Position numbers and translations under genes: made by a program
Notes under the pieces: generated by a model
Database searches by the model: none
What the model was told of the DNA's origin: nothing
Seen by the model: only the letters and a program-made list of their open reading frames with translations
Shown: positions 12,441 through 26,400 of the stretch, piece after piece
Layout of the letters: every line of letters starts with the position of its first letter
Position numbering within the stretch: position 1 is the stretch's first letter
Assembly: GCA_019055375.1 (NCBI GenBank)
Contig: JAHQIW010007363.1
Location: forward strand, 558,001 to 622,000
Direction: 5' to 3'
Origin: Parelaphostrongylus tenuis
Taxonomy: Eukaryota; Nematoda; Chromadorea; Rhabditida; Metastrongylidae
DNA: 64,000 bases

Positions 12441-14040
12441 AAATCTGGTTCGCCATCGTTATTGCAAAAGTTAGGTATGTGTTCCTTTCTTAGAATCCCA
12501 CAACAAACCATTCAAGTTTCTGAAGTTGTCATTGAGAAGACAAGTCTTCTAGAGATGAGGCCAAACCTACACCCAAACCAGGTGAGCTACGTGCATCACA
12601 GCTGCAAGACTACCTTTCGCTTTCTTTCGTTCTTTCCTTCCACTCTCAATAGTAGCGATGTTAATTCTGTGGCACTGTGACAGCTCGCACCTAAGGATCT
12701 TGTCATCCTGGTCATATTCGTTCAGTAATGGTGATAGTCCAACCCAGATTGATTGAATGAGCGCCAATTAATTAGTGGGTTGTCGCGCGTCTTTGCAGCT
12801 TTCTGCGACACTTCTATTCCTCTTTTTCTCACTAGAGAGTTCTTGTGGAGATCTTGTGAATCAGTTATCAGCGATCATGATGTTTTCTTTTTCAGTGGAG
12901 CTGAGCATAGTAGTGTACTTGTAACCATTTGAAATTCTGCCAACGGTGACTACACTGAGAGAAACTTTTCTTTTCATAGCATTACGAGAACACATTTAAT
13001 CCAATATATCACGAATTGATAAAATTCTACAAGATAATTTGTTTTGAAACTTTCTCTTCAAATTGAATGGTTATTATTCCCACGTGTTGACAGGTTAGTA
13101 TTTGCATTATCTGAACATTCTGTACGTGATTTCAGACAAGCGAAATTTTGCAATAGTGATGTTGTCTCAAGAATCTCTGTAAATGTTTCCACTTACTGCT
13201 GTGAAGGCTTTGATTGGTGAAATTCCTAATTCCAGATGGACCAGTCACACAAATCAATCTATTCAATTCGCATTGACGCCTGATTTTGCTTCGATGTAGT
13301 TTGAGATTACGTCTGTTTTCAGTCATTTCACACATACTGACCTTCAGAAATAGACTATGGTTCCTGCATGAGTGAAGAGTTTGAGGAGTTGGGAACATCG
13401 AGGAATTACAGAGGATCTTTTTTTCTACCGTTTTAGAAGATGTACGCCTTATTTATTATATGATACTGTATTTCACTGTGCAGTCGTCAACGTTAGGAAA
13501 TGCTTGGCATTTTAAGCCAAGTCTATTTCTGTGTTTCTAACAGGGGCCCACTCCGTACGATAGCCATATTACGTGACGGTGATTGGCACTCAAATAACAG
13601 TCAATGTAAACAGGTCGCTCAGTGAATGTGTTCAAGGAAAGGTTGACTGTATATTTCTAAGTGCAAATTAGGGCTATCCATTGGTGCTCATCATTTCGTG
13701 TTGAACAAGCTACTGAGCGATTACGAAAGATGTAGCGGGGTCTGTACACCATAATAAGCCATCAGAAAAACAGTGGTCCCAGAGAGCTACAGTGTCATCA
13801 TACTCGTGACTTCTATAAAGGTCACGTTGTTGCTAATATTCTAAACTGTTATTGGCAACAATAGAGGCCATGTGTCATATCCGACATTGAGAGTGGTCTT
13901 CAAAACTTTCTTGATAAAATAAATCTAAGCAGGGAGCAAGAGAACTGCTAAATAGTACAGCTCTAGAAGTAACGTTCCCCAGTTTCCGCTGAGTTAACCG
14001 AAGTTTCCGCGTGTTCTTTGTGGATTAAAGAGATTTTGTA

Positions 14041-14370
14041 GCAGATATTAACAAAAAACATGAAATGGCAGCAGCAATAGAACGGGAGATTGAGAAAAGC
14101 TTAGGAATCACAAATGGTAACAGCAAAAATTCTGAAGCGACGAGATTCTCTTCTTACTGCAACTGCTTCTTCCGCCAAGCACTGCTCAGCATGATTTCTA
14201 TTTGCCACTGATTGAGTGGCCATGGTAGGTTGAAGCAGCTTTACAGACGTTGTTTGCAGTAGACTACGATTGGCGGAACGACATCCAACTCTACCACCCA
14301 CCCAAACATCCACGGCTGTTTGCACGCCTCATAGACCTCACGCCTTTGTCATCGCCGTTTTATTCTCGCC
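14041..14370 (+). promoter_or_regulatory. Presumed upstream region of the myosin gene
   Basis: Lies directly before the ATG. It contains a C-rich stretch (about 14291-14312) and a TTTGCAG at about 14252 that could serve as a trans-splice acceptor. No TATA box or known muscle element is clear. The regulatory role is inferred from position only. Confidence 0.25.
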
Positions 14371-14433
14371 ATGGACTACGAGGAAGATCCCGGATGGCAA
14401 TACTTGCGACGTTCCAGAGAGCAGATTCTCGAG
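14371..14433 (+). CDS. Myosin exon 1 (start)
   Basis: Encodes residues 1-21, opening [17 protein letters not shown], the conserved nematode muscle myosin start. The ATG lies in GCCATGG. No earlier in-frame exon is needed, because known family members begin at the same point. Donor is GAG|GTGAAC, phase 0. Confidence 0.93.
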
Positions 14434-17400
14434 GTGAACTGACCAAATGCACCATAGTTATGAACACTGGTAAAGGACACAACGCGAACCGGATCTAAAT
14501 CAACCGGCATTCTATCGTGATTTTCACCTAAAACCTCGTGCTTTTTGTGTTAATCTTCCGAAACCTCTACGAACTCAGCTAATCAAAACACCCTAACCGA
14601 AATTCTTCATGGTTCTCGTGATTTGCATCTATAAAATCTGAGAGTATTCATATTTTTTATTCTGAACACTATGCAAGAAATTAAGTCAAGTGTAGATTTG
14701 GCTGTTGATAAGGATCTCTTTCCCTCCCCCATTTCATAGAATCCAAAGCCCCACGTGACAGTTCCTTGAATTCTGCACAGAACTGCTGATCAATGGGCTT
14801 CATCCTCATGGAAAAATCTATAGAAGTGCCAGGTGAAGTCGGTAGTAAAGATGCTTACTTTAGGATGAAAGTCGCCCGTATGACTCCAAGAAAAACTGTT
14901 GGGTGCCAGATGCTGAAGAGGGCTACATCGACGGCGTCATCAAAGAGACTAAAGGCGATGATGTCACCGTCATTGTGGGTCAAGGCAATGAGGTAAGACG
15001 CATTGCTCTCAGTAATTTCGAATCATTTCACTTTCAAGTTTACGAGTTTTTAAGCTCGAACGGTTCATTGAAGATTATTACAATGCAATTACCTATTTTT
15101 TACATTAAACATCAAAGCACTGACTCATAAAAGGAACAATTGTGACTAAATCGCTGAGATTATGTTCATTGGCTTTAGGCGATTCTGAGTCCATAGAACA
15201 TGGTAATACGACTTATGCTAAGAAATTTTCTATATTAATGTGCATACTTTGTCTTGATGTTTGATGCATTGTCAAAGGATAAAACAAAACGAATTTACTG
15301 GAGCTGTTTTTCCTGGTATGGTTTTTTTGCTGAAATCTAACGAGTTGTTTCAGAAAGTCTTCAGAAAAGAGATGATTCAAGAGATGAACCCGCCAAAATT
15401 CGAAAAAACTGAAGACATGTCGAATCTCACGTTCCTCAATGACGCATCGGTTCTGCACAATCTGCGAGCACGATATTCATCAATGCTTATCTACGTCAGT
15501 CTGGCCAGCTCGGCTTTTCTTAAAAAATTACGGAACTTAAAGTTGCTAGGACGAAAAATTTTCAAATCACTGAAAAAGAACGCTGTTGTTTTTTACAAAA
15601 TATTTCATTGAGCAATTCCATTATTTAGTATAACGCGATAGCATCTTTGTCCGCTAGATCGTTATGATACCTACGAAAACTCAATAAAAACATAATTAAT
15701 GGTGTCATCACAAAGTAAATTCTATGCACTTTGAGTCCGACTAGAGAAGAAAAAATAGAGCAAGCGTATTTCCCTAACTTTGAGATCCTTTTCAAGATAG
15801 TTTCATCAGACTGGTGAAAGTTTTTCTACTCCCGGTAGAAGCCAGCGAGATTTGTTCTCCAGTTTCAGGGATTACGGTAGTTCTGAAGACACTGAAAACT
15901 GCTAAATAGTAGATTACCCGTATATGTTCAGACCACCGGACTTTTTGCTATCCTATTTTTTCATTCAATGTAAGAGCTTAGCCGGTGATCTGAACAGCTC
16001 AAGAACTTTGACTATTGAATATACTTAGGGACGAGGTAACGCAGTGATTAGTGGTGCAGTGTATCAGGAAACAAGATGATAAGAAAGGCGCTGATTCGAA
16101 TCACTGCCAAACGCTCTCATCCAATCAATTAATTGAGATCTTAGCAATGGCTTAGCTCGGCTAGCTCAAAGATTGCAAAGAGAATAGTCTTGATTACCAT
16201 TCTACGTGACATTCGTAAAGAAGGTGGAATCCTCAAGCAGCAGCCGAAGCAGCATGTGAAATTTCCCAAGACTTTTGTGGAAGATGAATACAAGAAAACG
16301 AATCTAACGCAAAAAGTGCTGGGATCTGCACAGTAAAATGTGATGACGGGTAATGTAAAATAATATGAGTTTTTTAACGTTTGCCAAACGGTTTTGTTGC
16401 GTATAGTGGAATTCCGTCATCCTCCTCTCTGAAGTTTCCTCTAAGATATAATTTTATTGACCAGAGAGAATGACGAGCTGAGTAGGTGAGACACTATTTG
16501 AGTAGTTGGCTAGACACCACGAGGATCATAGTGCAAAAACAAAAACTCTTATCGCATTCTGTAGAGAATGAATGGCATTCTTTCTTTTGCGTGAAACAGC
16601 TTGAAGAGTTCTTCTGTGAAGTGGATAAGCCAGCAATCTCATATTTTCGGCAGCAGCGAGAAGTCACGCCCGCTCTTTCTACAAGCCGCTCATTCTCATT
16701 CACTTGGAAGTACAACTTGATAGCGATTTCTCTAAAGGTCTTCAGAGTTTCGGCGGCACTATTTGGCGAGATCCGTCGCGTTGTTCTCGAGAAAGTCTGA
16801 ACGACAAGAGCGTTTTGTTTGCGGATGTGTGATGACGGATAGAAGTGCGTTCTTCAAACACTCGCGGATTTGCAAACATCGATTCCGTGCTGGCAATCCA
16901 AAACTTGTCCGAACTGTAACACTTGAAATATTATATAACAGCAAACAGTGATTAGGAGAATATGGATTCAAGAATGACGTTAACGAAAATTCCAATACCA
17001 TAGCGCTGTAGAAGTAAAATTTACATACAATAAGATTCTTTTCAAACGAAGCAACAATAAAACTGCGCATGATTGAAATAGAATCCATAGAACGACATCG
17101 TAAATGTAGATAAGGTCGAGGCAAAAGTAACTGCGATTTCAGAACAACCTAAACCCAATTTTTTTATAATTTGCTTCAATCTGCAGGAATGGAAGAATGG
17201 TCGGCGTTGAGTTGCTTTGAAGCATTTTGTGTAGTCTTAAGAGAATCAGCTTCTGTGGTTGCTCCTCCCATAATTTCTGATGAGGCTGGCGCAAAAGTAA
17301 TTGCGGTATATGCAATGCCAAAATGTGTTCCCTTTACAAAACTCCTTAAGCCATCGCTGAACTGTATGTTCGTTCGCAGTCCTTAGACCAAATGCATATT

Positions 17401-20400
17401 GGTGTTGCGGGTTGTCTCTGCTGTCTTAGGACCCATTTTAAAATCACTGTTACAAACCAAAATTACTTTTGCACTAAACAGAATCCTTCCAATAAAAAGA
17501 TAAAGGATAAGGCTCTCGGCATTAATCAATCCCCGAGGGATACGCCATGCATTCGTCTTCAGATTTTAACTTCGTTCGAGGTGATTGGATGCATATCTGA
17601 CCTTAATAATAACTCGTGCTGGCCTCCCTCTATACCGAGTCAGTGCTTCTTATCCTCCCAGACAAGTTTGAGACCAGTCTGGTGCCAGTTTTCCGACCCC
17701 GGAGGTATGGATGGCTCCGTGAGCCATGAGCGCGCGATTGAACCAAAGACCTCGTGTGCAAAGCAGGGCACCTTTAACCACTGTGCCACATGCACTCTTC
17801 ACACTTCCAATAGACCAAAATGAATATAAAGGGAAAGCATGTAATATGTCGTTAGCAACAGAACACAAAAAGAGAGTGCGCATCAAAATGATGTTTAGTA
17901 CAATCACATTTATTCGAGAACATACTCCGATATCAAACGGCGCATTTCAACAATGCATGAAACTTGATAACTTATTCATCTGCTTAATAAGTTAGCGTGA
18001 GCACTGGTCTTAAAGAGTCTTTCCAGCAACTAAATTTGTCGTGATTTTTTATTTCGGTATAGTTCTCGCTTTTAATCGATACAGCAAATTTACTCTCTAT
18101 AGTTCATAGCTTGCAGATAAGATTTTTCGAGCGAGTTCATACGTGCTCGCAAAAAAATTATTGACTTTGCAAAGCAAGAATTGAGCACAGTGACGTGTGC
18201 GGTAAAGGATTGGTGCAGGAAACCGCTCGACCAAAGCTCCAAGTGTATTCAACGTTTCTTTCCCATAAAACGCGAGGAACTGAAGAAAAATTCCCTTTTG
18301 GTGGACAAGAATATTTCTCAAGTTAATAGCAATGATCCAAACGCTTTAATCTTGTGGCAGTGCTCTACGTGCTCGTTCCCTTTGAAAAGACCTTTTTATA
18401 ACGCTGTGGCATCCAAAACAGAATTATGTTTCACACGCGCCGCGCGCTTTTACTATTAGTTCGTTAGGAGCACGAAAATGATATTAGTGTAAAGAGGAGA
18501 TCTCCGAGTATCACGGTCATGCGTTCTACCTGGAACAATTCAAAAGTTCGACTTTCTATAAACCTCGGTATAATAATTGTTATATGAAAATCGAGAAAAC
18601 TTATCTTGATTAGCTGACGCGAGGTTGGTAAATTAGTCGTAGAAGTTCGGCTGACGTTTCGGCGACCCGCCTTCTTCAGAGCCTGGGCGTATGTAGTATT
18701 AGACTAATTTACCAACCTCGCGTCAGCTAATCAAGATAAGTTTTCTCGATTTTCATATAACAATTACTTCTACCTGGAGTTCTTTTTTGAGCAAAAAAAG
18801 TCCTAAACTCAATAACAAAAATCGCATACCACATGTGAGATGCTCCTGCGTGGTCTATCGATCACACCATCCAGCCACGGCCAGCACACACACACTAGAT
18901 GAGAAGCAAGTGCGCAGACTATGTGAAGCTCAGTCTAATTTTTCTTATACACTGGAATGAATTGGTTTTTCCAGAAAACAAGCATAATGTTAGATTAGTC
19001 GAAAACTATGCTATGAACTGATTACTCATACTTCAAGGGAATAGTTCTAACCTGCGAGAAATACACATGTGTGGTTTGAAAATCTTTCCTTCTTGCCACA
19101 AGCTGCAAAAAAGATTTTGTGAAAGGCAAACACGCCCTTCAACTTTTTGAGACTCAAGCTATCGGGCGACTACTATCTGTTCAAAGAAGGATTTTCATTC
19201 AGCGATAAGCGAGCGTGATAATGATAAAAAAAGTGCAGAGCGTGTGAAGCATAGTTTTTTTCTTGATTGTTACAGCGCTATACAAAGGCCTTTTTGTAAG
19301 AAAGAGCACGTGCAGCACTGATCCAAGATCTAGGCTTTTTGATGATTACTAATACTCTCATAAATAACTCTTGTCCACCAAAAGGAATCATTTCTTCATT
19401 TCCTCCCGTTCAACGGTTACAGTACCCAATGTTCTTCTTAAAGAAATTGCTTGCGCCAGGTAATCAAATTCCAGATCGACTGAATAGAGTTGGACAAATA
19501 ATAAACAAAATTTCCATAGTAGCAAGGTGACAATAAGGGCACTGCTCCATTTACCTTCCCAACACTCTCTTGCAATGAAACAGCGAAAGCCTTAACTAGA
19601 CTACCAGCAAAATTCTTAGGAAATCGCCTTGACCACCAGTATACGGTATTCATAGAGAAGGCAAACTCCTAAAGTTGCAGTTGAAACAACGTGCGAAACA
19701 TTCTAAAACATCTTTGAGAGGACGAATTCGCGCAGTAAATTGTGATGATGGGACGAGTGATTAACGTTTTCGTAGTACGAAGAATCAAAGGCGGTATGAG
19801 AACATTAATAATCAAATGAGCGTTGGAGATGGCCTCAAAACCTTTCAGAAAATTGCCTCTAATAATCTTTTCATATCAAAGAACAACTACCACGCATTTA
19901 GATATTTTTCACAGTTTTTTGCTCTTTTTCATGGCTTTTCTGTCCAGGCTGAGCTCGGTGACATTGTTATTGTTTGTAAATCGTTAGTCGATTTAGACTT
20001 ACTCTGGCCTTTTCTGCGTGGTCATCAATCCGTACAAAAGGCTGCCCATTTACACGGATTCGGTAGCACGCATGTTTATGGGTAAACGAAGGTGATTTCA
20101 TGTTTCATTCATTTTGTATCTATAATCGCAGAAGGTTGATTTCAATTCATCAGTAAATCAAAAACGAAAATTCCATAATTATTCCATAATAAAAATAAAC
20201 ATTCGAATTTTCTCATGGTTTTTCTACAGCGGAGGTAGATTATTGCCATATTTGTTGATTCCAAGGAAGAAGAGGAAATTTCAAGAAAAAGGAAGGACTG
20301 GAAAGATGAGAGAAAGGAAAAATTCACAGACTATTCCAGAACCGAAATGCCACCGCACTTATTTGCTGTTTCCGACGAAGCCTTTCGTAACATGCTTCAA

Positions 20401-23400
20401 TACCATGAGAACCAGTCGATGTTGATCACAGGAGAATCTGGAGCCGGAAAGACGGAAAACACCAAAAAGGTAAAAAGTCTGAAAGTGAATGTCTTATGTC
20501 AGGAAGAACTTCATGAGAAAAAAAAGACTACCATGTAATGTAGAGTGATGTGCAAAATTTTCGCGTCACGCAGGACTAAAACCCGCACGTTACGTTAGAA
20601 AAAAGAAGACAAAAAGAGGAAGAGAGGGTAAGAAGATGGTGAGTGAAAAAGAGAGAGGTAAAGAAAGCGAGAGAATGAAAGAATGAATTTGAAAGTAGAA
20701 AATATTGAGACGCATCACTCTTCATGAATGAAAAGCTTACTACATTTTCAGGTTAGGAAGGAAATTCATTATGTTCTGAGATTTAACGTAGATCTGAAAA
20801 CTGACTGTGCGCATAAAAATAGATGATTGAAGCAAGCGGGTGGAAAAAAGAGAGAAAGTTGAGCAAATTTTGTCTCTTGCCACAATTCCTACATTACGTG
20901 GACTTTGAAAGTACTTTTTTCACGAGTGTTCGCCCTATTTGTGTAGTGCCTCTGCTTGATGTGAACGAACTCTGCTGCACAAGGAAGAATTATAAATAAT
21001 TTCGGATTTAATCTTTTATTTGTTTATCAGTGTTGGCTACAATTCTCAGTATGATCTATTATACATTTATCAATGCTATGTTTGCTAACTTACGGATTCG
21101 CTCTTAACCTAATGAACATATGTTACTCGTTACAAAATGAACAGTTGAACAAATCAGGTTATCTCCTATTTTGCCGCCGTCGGTGCTTCTCAACAGGAGC
21201 AATTCGGGCGTAAGAAGGAAGGCGAGAAAGAAGTCACACTTGAGGATCAGATCGTACAGACTAATCCAGTTCTTGAGGCGTTCGGTGAGTTTTAACTCCA
21301 TTTTAGGTAAACTCTATGGATAAAAGGCGAAAAAAAACATTCTGAAGCTCTTGAGAGTCGAGAATTTGTTGAACAGAAATACAAGCTCATTCATTTCAAT
21401 AGTAAAGTTGTCGGTTATCACAACAACAGATTAGTGAACTTCGGTCCGATGTACGCGAAAGCGTAAGCAGTTGACCGTGGAAAACGATTTTGTAAGACAG
21501 ACTGAATTCACTGTGAAATTTCCTACTCTGTTGCAATTTACACTTTTTATGTCAGAAATTAATTAAGAAGTTTTGTTTTCGTTGGAACATGTTTCTTTAG
21601 CTAGCTGGATGTGTTTATCCGAATTTTGAAAGAGTTCATCATGTCCAATGAGCTCCTGGCATCGTAGATGCAGATTTGGCCACACACCATGCGGAAATCA
21701 TGGCCCTTTAGATACATTATCAATCCCCTTGAGGCCTTTTTGAGCCCTCTTACCATTTACGAGGCGAGGAATAGGACAAGAATCTTAGGAAATTAATTCA
21801 CAGCTTGTTCACTAATTGATAGTTTCTAGATAAATACTTATTCCAATGCGATGGCCGACCCCGCTGCCAATTGTTGGTCGTCAAATAGTTGAAAATCATG
21901 TCTTTCGCCCTCTCACCTATCCACGTTATTTCCTATTTCAAACTTGGTCACCGAAACCAGTTAGTGAATAACGAAGTTTCCAACTTTAATCATGAAGCTA
22001 TAGTCAAGTAAAAGTTTGGAAAGACAACGCTGAACACAGACAAAATATGAAATATTATAGCGTGTTGCCGACAAAAGCTGTGCTTATGTGTTAGTGGGTA
22101 GCGAAATTTAGGTGACTGTTAGCAGAATGAACAACAGTAATATTTGAATTGCTATCAATCAACCGAAAATGGTTCTGCTGATTCCAGGAAATGCGAAAAC
22201 GGTACGTAACAACAACTCATCTCGCTTTGGCAAATTCATTCGAATTCATTTCTCAAAGATGGGACGAGTCGCATCTTGCGACATCGAGCACTGTACGTTT
22301 GGCTACATGTGATTTGAAAACATCTAAAAGACAATCGACACCAGTAAAAATAGAACATTGTACCAATTAAGAATGAAAGGAACAAGAAGAGCTTTCGGCG
22401 TATGATCCTCCCCTTAGAATGCGCCATACATTCGACTTCACCAAGCTTTATAAAGACTACCAAACCCATATTTGGGCTATATAATGACTATCCATGACTT
22501 AGCGACACATTAATTCAGTGCTTCCATTTTCCTGAAGAAGGCTGAAGGCTAACAGCCGATTCCGAAGGGTTGGAGAGCTTGGTTTCCTCGGGATGTGCGA
22601 CTGACCGCATCCTCTGTATCGTGCTGTACAGCTCTAGTCATTACGCCCTATGAGCCATAAATCGTGTTGTTGTCGCGGTTATCTTGGTTTTCATGCACCT
22701 AACCAATCGCTTTACTTCAAAGATACCTCAGCAAAGGTTGCGAAGATTTGTGCCCTAAGATGTCGATGTTTTTTTACCAGTAATCTAGTCGTAATTTTTA
22801 TCACTGAACAACTTTTAAGATCTTCTCGAAAAGTCACGTGTGATTCGGCAAGCCCCTGGTGAGCGCTGCTATCACATTTTCTATCAGGTCTTCTCCGGCC
22901 ACGTCCCGACTTTAACGAAGGTTTGAAATGTACTTAGAACGAAAATCGTGAATATAAATAACAGCATACTGACCATCAGCTCAATCTTTTGGATTTTAGG
23001 ATCTTCTACTCGATAAACCGGTGAAGGATTACCACTTTGTCGCGCAGGCTGAGCTGAAGATCGATGGGGTTGACGACAAGGTGAAGACTCCGCTTTTCAC
23101 TAGTAGATATTTCTTGCCTCAAATGGGCTTGCTTACCACAACAATCAACCACCATAATAATAGTTATGCCAGTTCGATTAAATACTTTGAGGCTGAACAT
23201 CTGAAAAACCAACCGGGCAAGAAGAAGTGCATAATATTTCTTTCTAGGAAGAGCATCAATTGACCGACGAAGCCTTCGATATTTTAAAGTTCAGTGCCGA
23301 AGAGAAGATGAACTGCTACAAACTGGTATCGGCTATGATGCACATGGGTAACATGAAGTTCAAGCAACGTCCTCGTGAAGAGCAGGCTGAGACCGACGGC

Positions 23401-26400
23401 ACTGACGGTGAGCCATCGATGTGGCAGAGCAGATACAAACGAACTGAGATAACTGCGCGTCTTGGCAATCGAATATTGTCTCTAATATTGAATGAGCTGG
23501 ATATAATTTTCCTTGATTTAGGAACAAAAGTATTCTCTTTTAGAGCACTGATAACATTTAGGAATAGGTAAAATGCTCCAAATAATGAAATTTTGGATAT
23601 TAAATAAAATTCCCTATTTAAACGTTTTCAGCGGTGGTATGATGTAATAGTATACGCAATGATGTAAAGTGATGTGCAAAACAATTGCGTCCGGCGTGAG
23701 TTGAACCCCGCATTTCACCCAGTCCGGGGGTGCGCGCTCTATCCCTTGCACCTTGATAAAATATTGTTTGTATAGAAGTAAAGCAGGAAGCAAAACAGTT
23801 GGTTACGCATGCGTGCCAAAACAGAAATATAAATAAGAACGAGGTACTGATTTGTGATGACTCTACATGAAAAACGGCGCCGTGGCCGAGTGGTTGTGAT
23901 GCTCGTTGCTAACACGTGGAGCCGAGCTCCACTATCCGGCTGTCAACAACAACTTATGGCCAAATGCAGGCTATTTTTGAGATTGCAAGGCGACTCGCTC
24001 ACTCAGTATTCTACGACGCTCAAGAAGAAGACGAGAAAACGAATTGTATGCTAGAAGTACTGGGATCAGCACGGTGAAGAAAAAACACAATGAAGACGGA
24101 TCAAATAAAGTGTCCAAAGTTACATGAGAAACATCTGTGTTTTTGAGAAAATCGGAACGAGGATGGAGAGCGTTATCATTGACTAGAACGGAGAAAATTC
24201 TGATCAAAATTAAAAGGCATAAATTTCCAACAACGATATTTCCCGTTATCGATTAGTTAGTGTTTTCAAGATTCTAAGAACATAGTACTCCTGACATCAC
24301 TTTGATTAAAGAAATCTACTAACTTTCTTTTGGTGAGTTTTACTAGCCAACTTTAGTTTTACTACTATGAGCTTATTACTAACTTACAAAATGGTCTCCT
24401 CTTTTTGCTTTTTACTTTTTCCTTTTCACTGTTATAGAAGCTGAACGCGCTGCTGCCATGTATGGCGTTGAGCACGATGATTTCCTAAAGGCTTTGATGC
24501 GACCACGAGTGAAAGTCGGAAACGAATGGGTGAACAAGGGGCAGAACCTTGAGCAAGTGAGATTGCTCTACTCTTACTGAGGAACAATCCTAATTAGAGC
24601 TGATAATATTTTTGAGCCAACATGTGAAAAATTAATTCCTAATTGATATTCATTTAATGTGTGAACTCAGATCAACAGAAGCACTATGCTCCTCGGTTCG
24701 TCTAGATCTTAAAGACTAAAAAGAAAACAACTTTAACCACGGCAAAAAGTGGGAAAGCAGCGTTCTTATGAGTTCTTTTCATCAGGTTACATGGGCCGTT
24801 GGTGCCATGGCCAAAGGTCTTTATTCACGCATCTTCCATTGGCTGGTAAAGAAATGCAATCAGACGCTTGACAAGAAAGGGATATCTCGTGACCACTTCA
24901 TCGGTGTTCTTGACATCGCCGGCTTCGAAATCTTTGACGTCAGTTTTAGTAATTTCGATTACTGAATACTATTACGAGGCCTTTTTTGTTTTTGGTTGAC
25001 TCTTCACATAACCAATAATGCTATGACTTTAGATAATTTTTTTCATTGTTGTTCACTCACGGTAAGCAGTTTTTTCCCATGAAGAAGAAGAAGGGATTTT
25101 ACATGTCCCCTACTTTTGCTACTTTCTTTTTCCGAATCACTTCCATTATTGGCCAGGGGTTTTTCAAAGGAACATTTCTTGCTCGACATAGAATTTTCAT
25201 CAGGCTACCAGTAATCATTAGAAAGCTTAAATCTCAAAAATTAATATTTTTTTCAAAAAACCTACTTACAGCACTATAGCGCTTAAATCAAGATTGTTTT
25301 TCGTAAGCGTCGTGCGTTATTACAGAGTTAATTTTCAAATATCTTCGCCGTCTCGTAGACATTTCTGTTTTTTTTTCACTGAAAGTGTAGAGGAAACTTG
25401 GCTCTATCGTTCTCCTGCTTAGGCTTCTCATTTAAAATCTATCTTGACAAATGAACCAGCTACAGAGCTTAAACGTTAGTCTATGTCTAAGCTATGCAGC
25501 GTAAGCCTAAGCGCAAAAACATATGGACGTGTAGAGGAAATCTTCAAGCATCATATTCGTAATTTTGTGGATTTTTTTCTTCAAAACGGAGGAAAATCCT
25601 AAATTCAATAACGAGAATCGTATTCCACGTGTCATTCTCGTCTGCACGGCATATCGATCTACAGCCACCACGCACCGTAATACTTATTTCCTTTAATACA
25701 GTGCACTCAAACGGTCTTTTCAGAAAACAAGCGTAATGTTGCGATCGCCGAAGCTTACTCTGTCAAGTTGCTAATACGATCTAGACTAAGAGATGAGCTC
25801 TGTCGTGCGAGATAGAACGCGATTAACCCAACGCCTGTGAACCATAATTTTTCTTTTAATGCTACAGCGTTGTAAGAAGTATATGTATTTTCGAAATACA
25901 CGAGATTCAGGCCTTTGTATTATTATTAATATTCGAGTGAAAATTTTTCATCCGCGAAAAATTCTCTTTTAATGAGTGTTTTCCCAACAACGCAAATGAT
26001 CCCTATTTCTTATCTCTACTATTCATGATTCTCAATTCAGCCCTACAGGTGAATTGTAGATGATGCGGGTTTACGTATTAAGCAAACATTACATTGCTGA
26101 ATAGACGTCAACAAGGTTCAAGAGATATTCATGCTAGAAATAGACGTAGAAATAAATAAGGCAATAAGAAACAACTACAAACAAAAAATAAGCAAATAGA
26201 TGAACATAGAAATAAACATTTCAGTTTAACTCTTTCGAGCAACTGTGGATCAATTTCGTAAACGAGAAATTGCAACAGTTTTTCAATCATCATATGTTCG
26301 TGTTAGAACAAGAGGAGTACGCTCGTGAGGGGATCCAGTGGACGTTCATCGACTTCGGTTTGGACCTGCAGGCTTGCATCGAGCTCATTGAGAAGGTGAT

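Larger units (their letters stand above)
10157..14040. other. No gene recognised
   Basis: Spacer before the myosin gene. Holds the TA microsatellite (11161-11331) and the two-strand open segment near 12020-12440. Nothing else is supportable. Confidence 0.5.
15495..19996 (+). other. Myosin intron 3 (4.5 kb), repeat-filled
   Basis: The largest intron. In order: SINE-D, a mariner remnant, SINE-B, an inverted part of repeat G, the perfect 65-bp inverted repeat, repeat G and a SINE-D fragment. No alternative exon was found in it. Confidence 0.85.

Noticed and set aside
23874..23960. tRNA-Ser/Leu gene in intron 10
   Set aside because: Only the A-box region is tRNA-like; the rest follows the SINE-C body and tail.
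25000..26200. Alternative relay exon in intron 12, as in insect Mhc genes
   Set aside because: No second copy of the FNSFEQLW segment or similar coding sequence; the intron holds repeat G.
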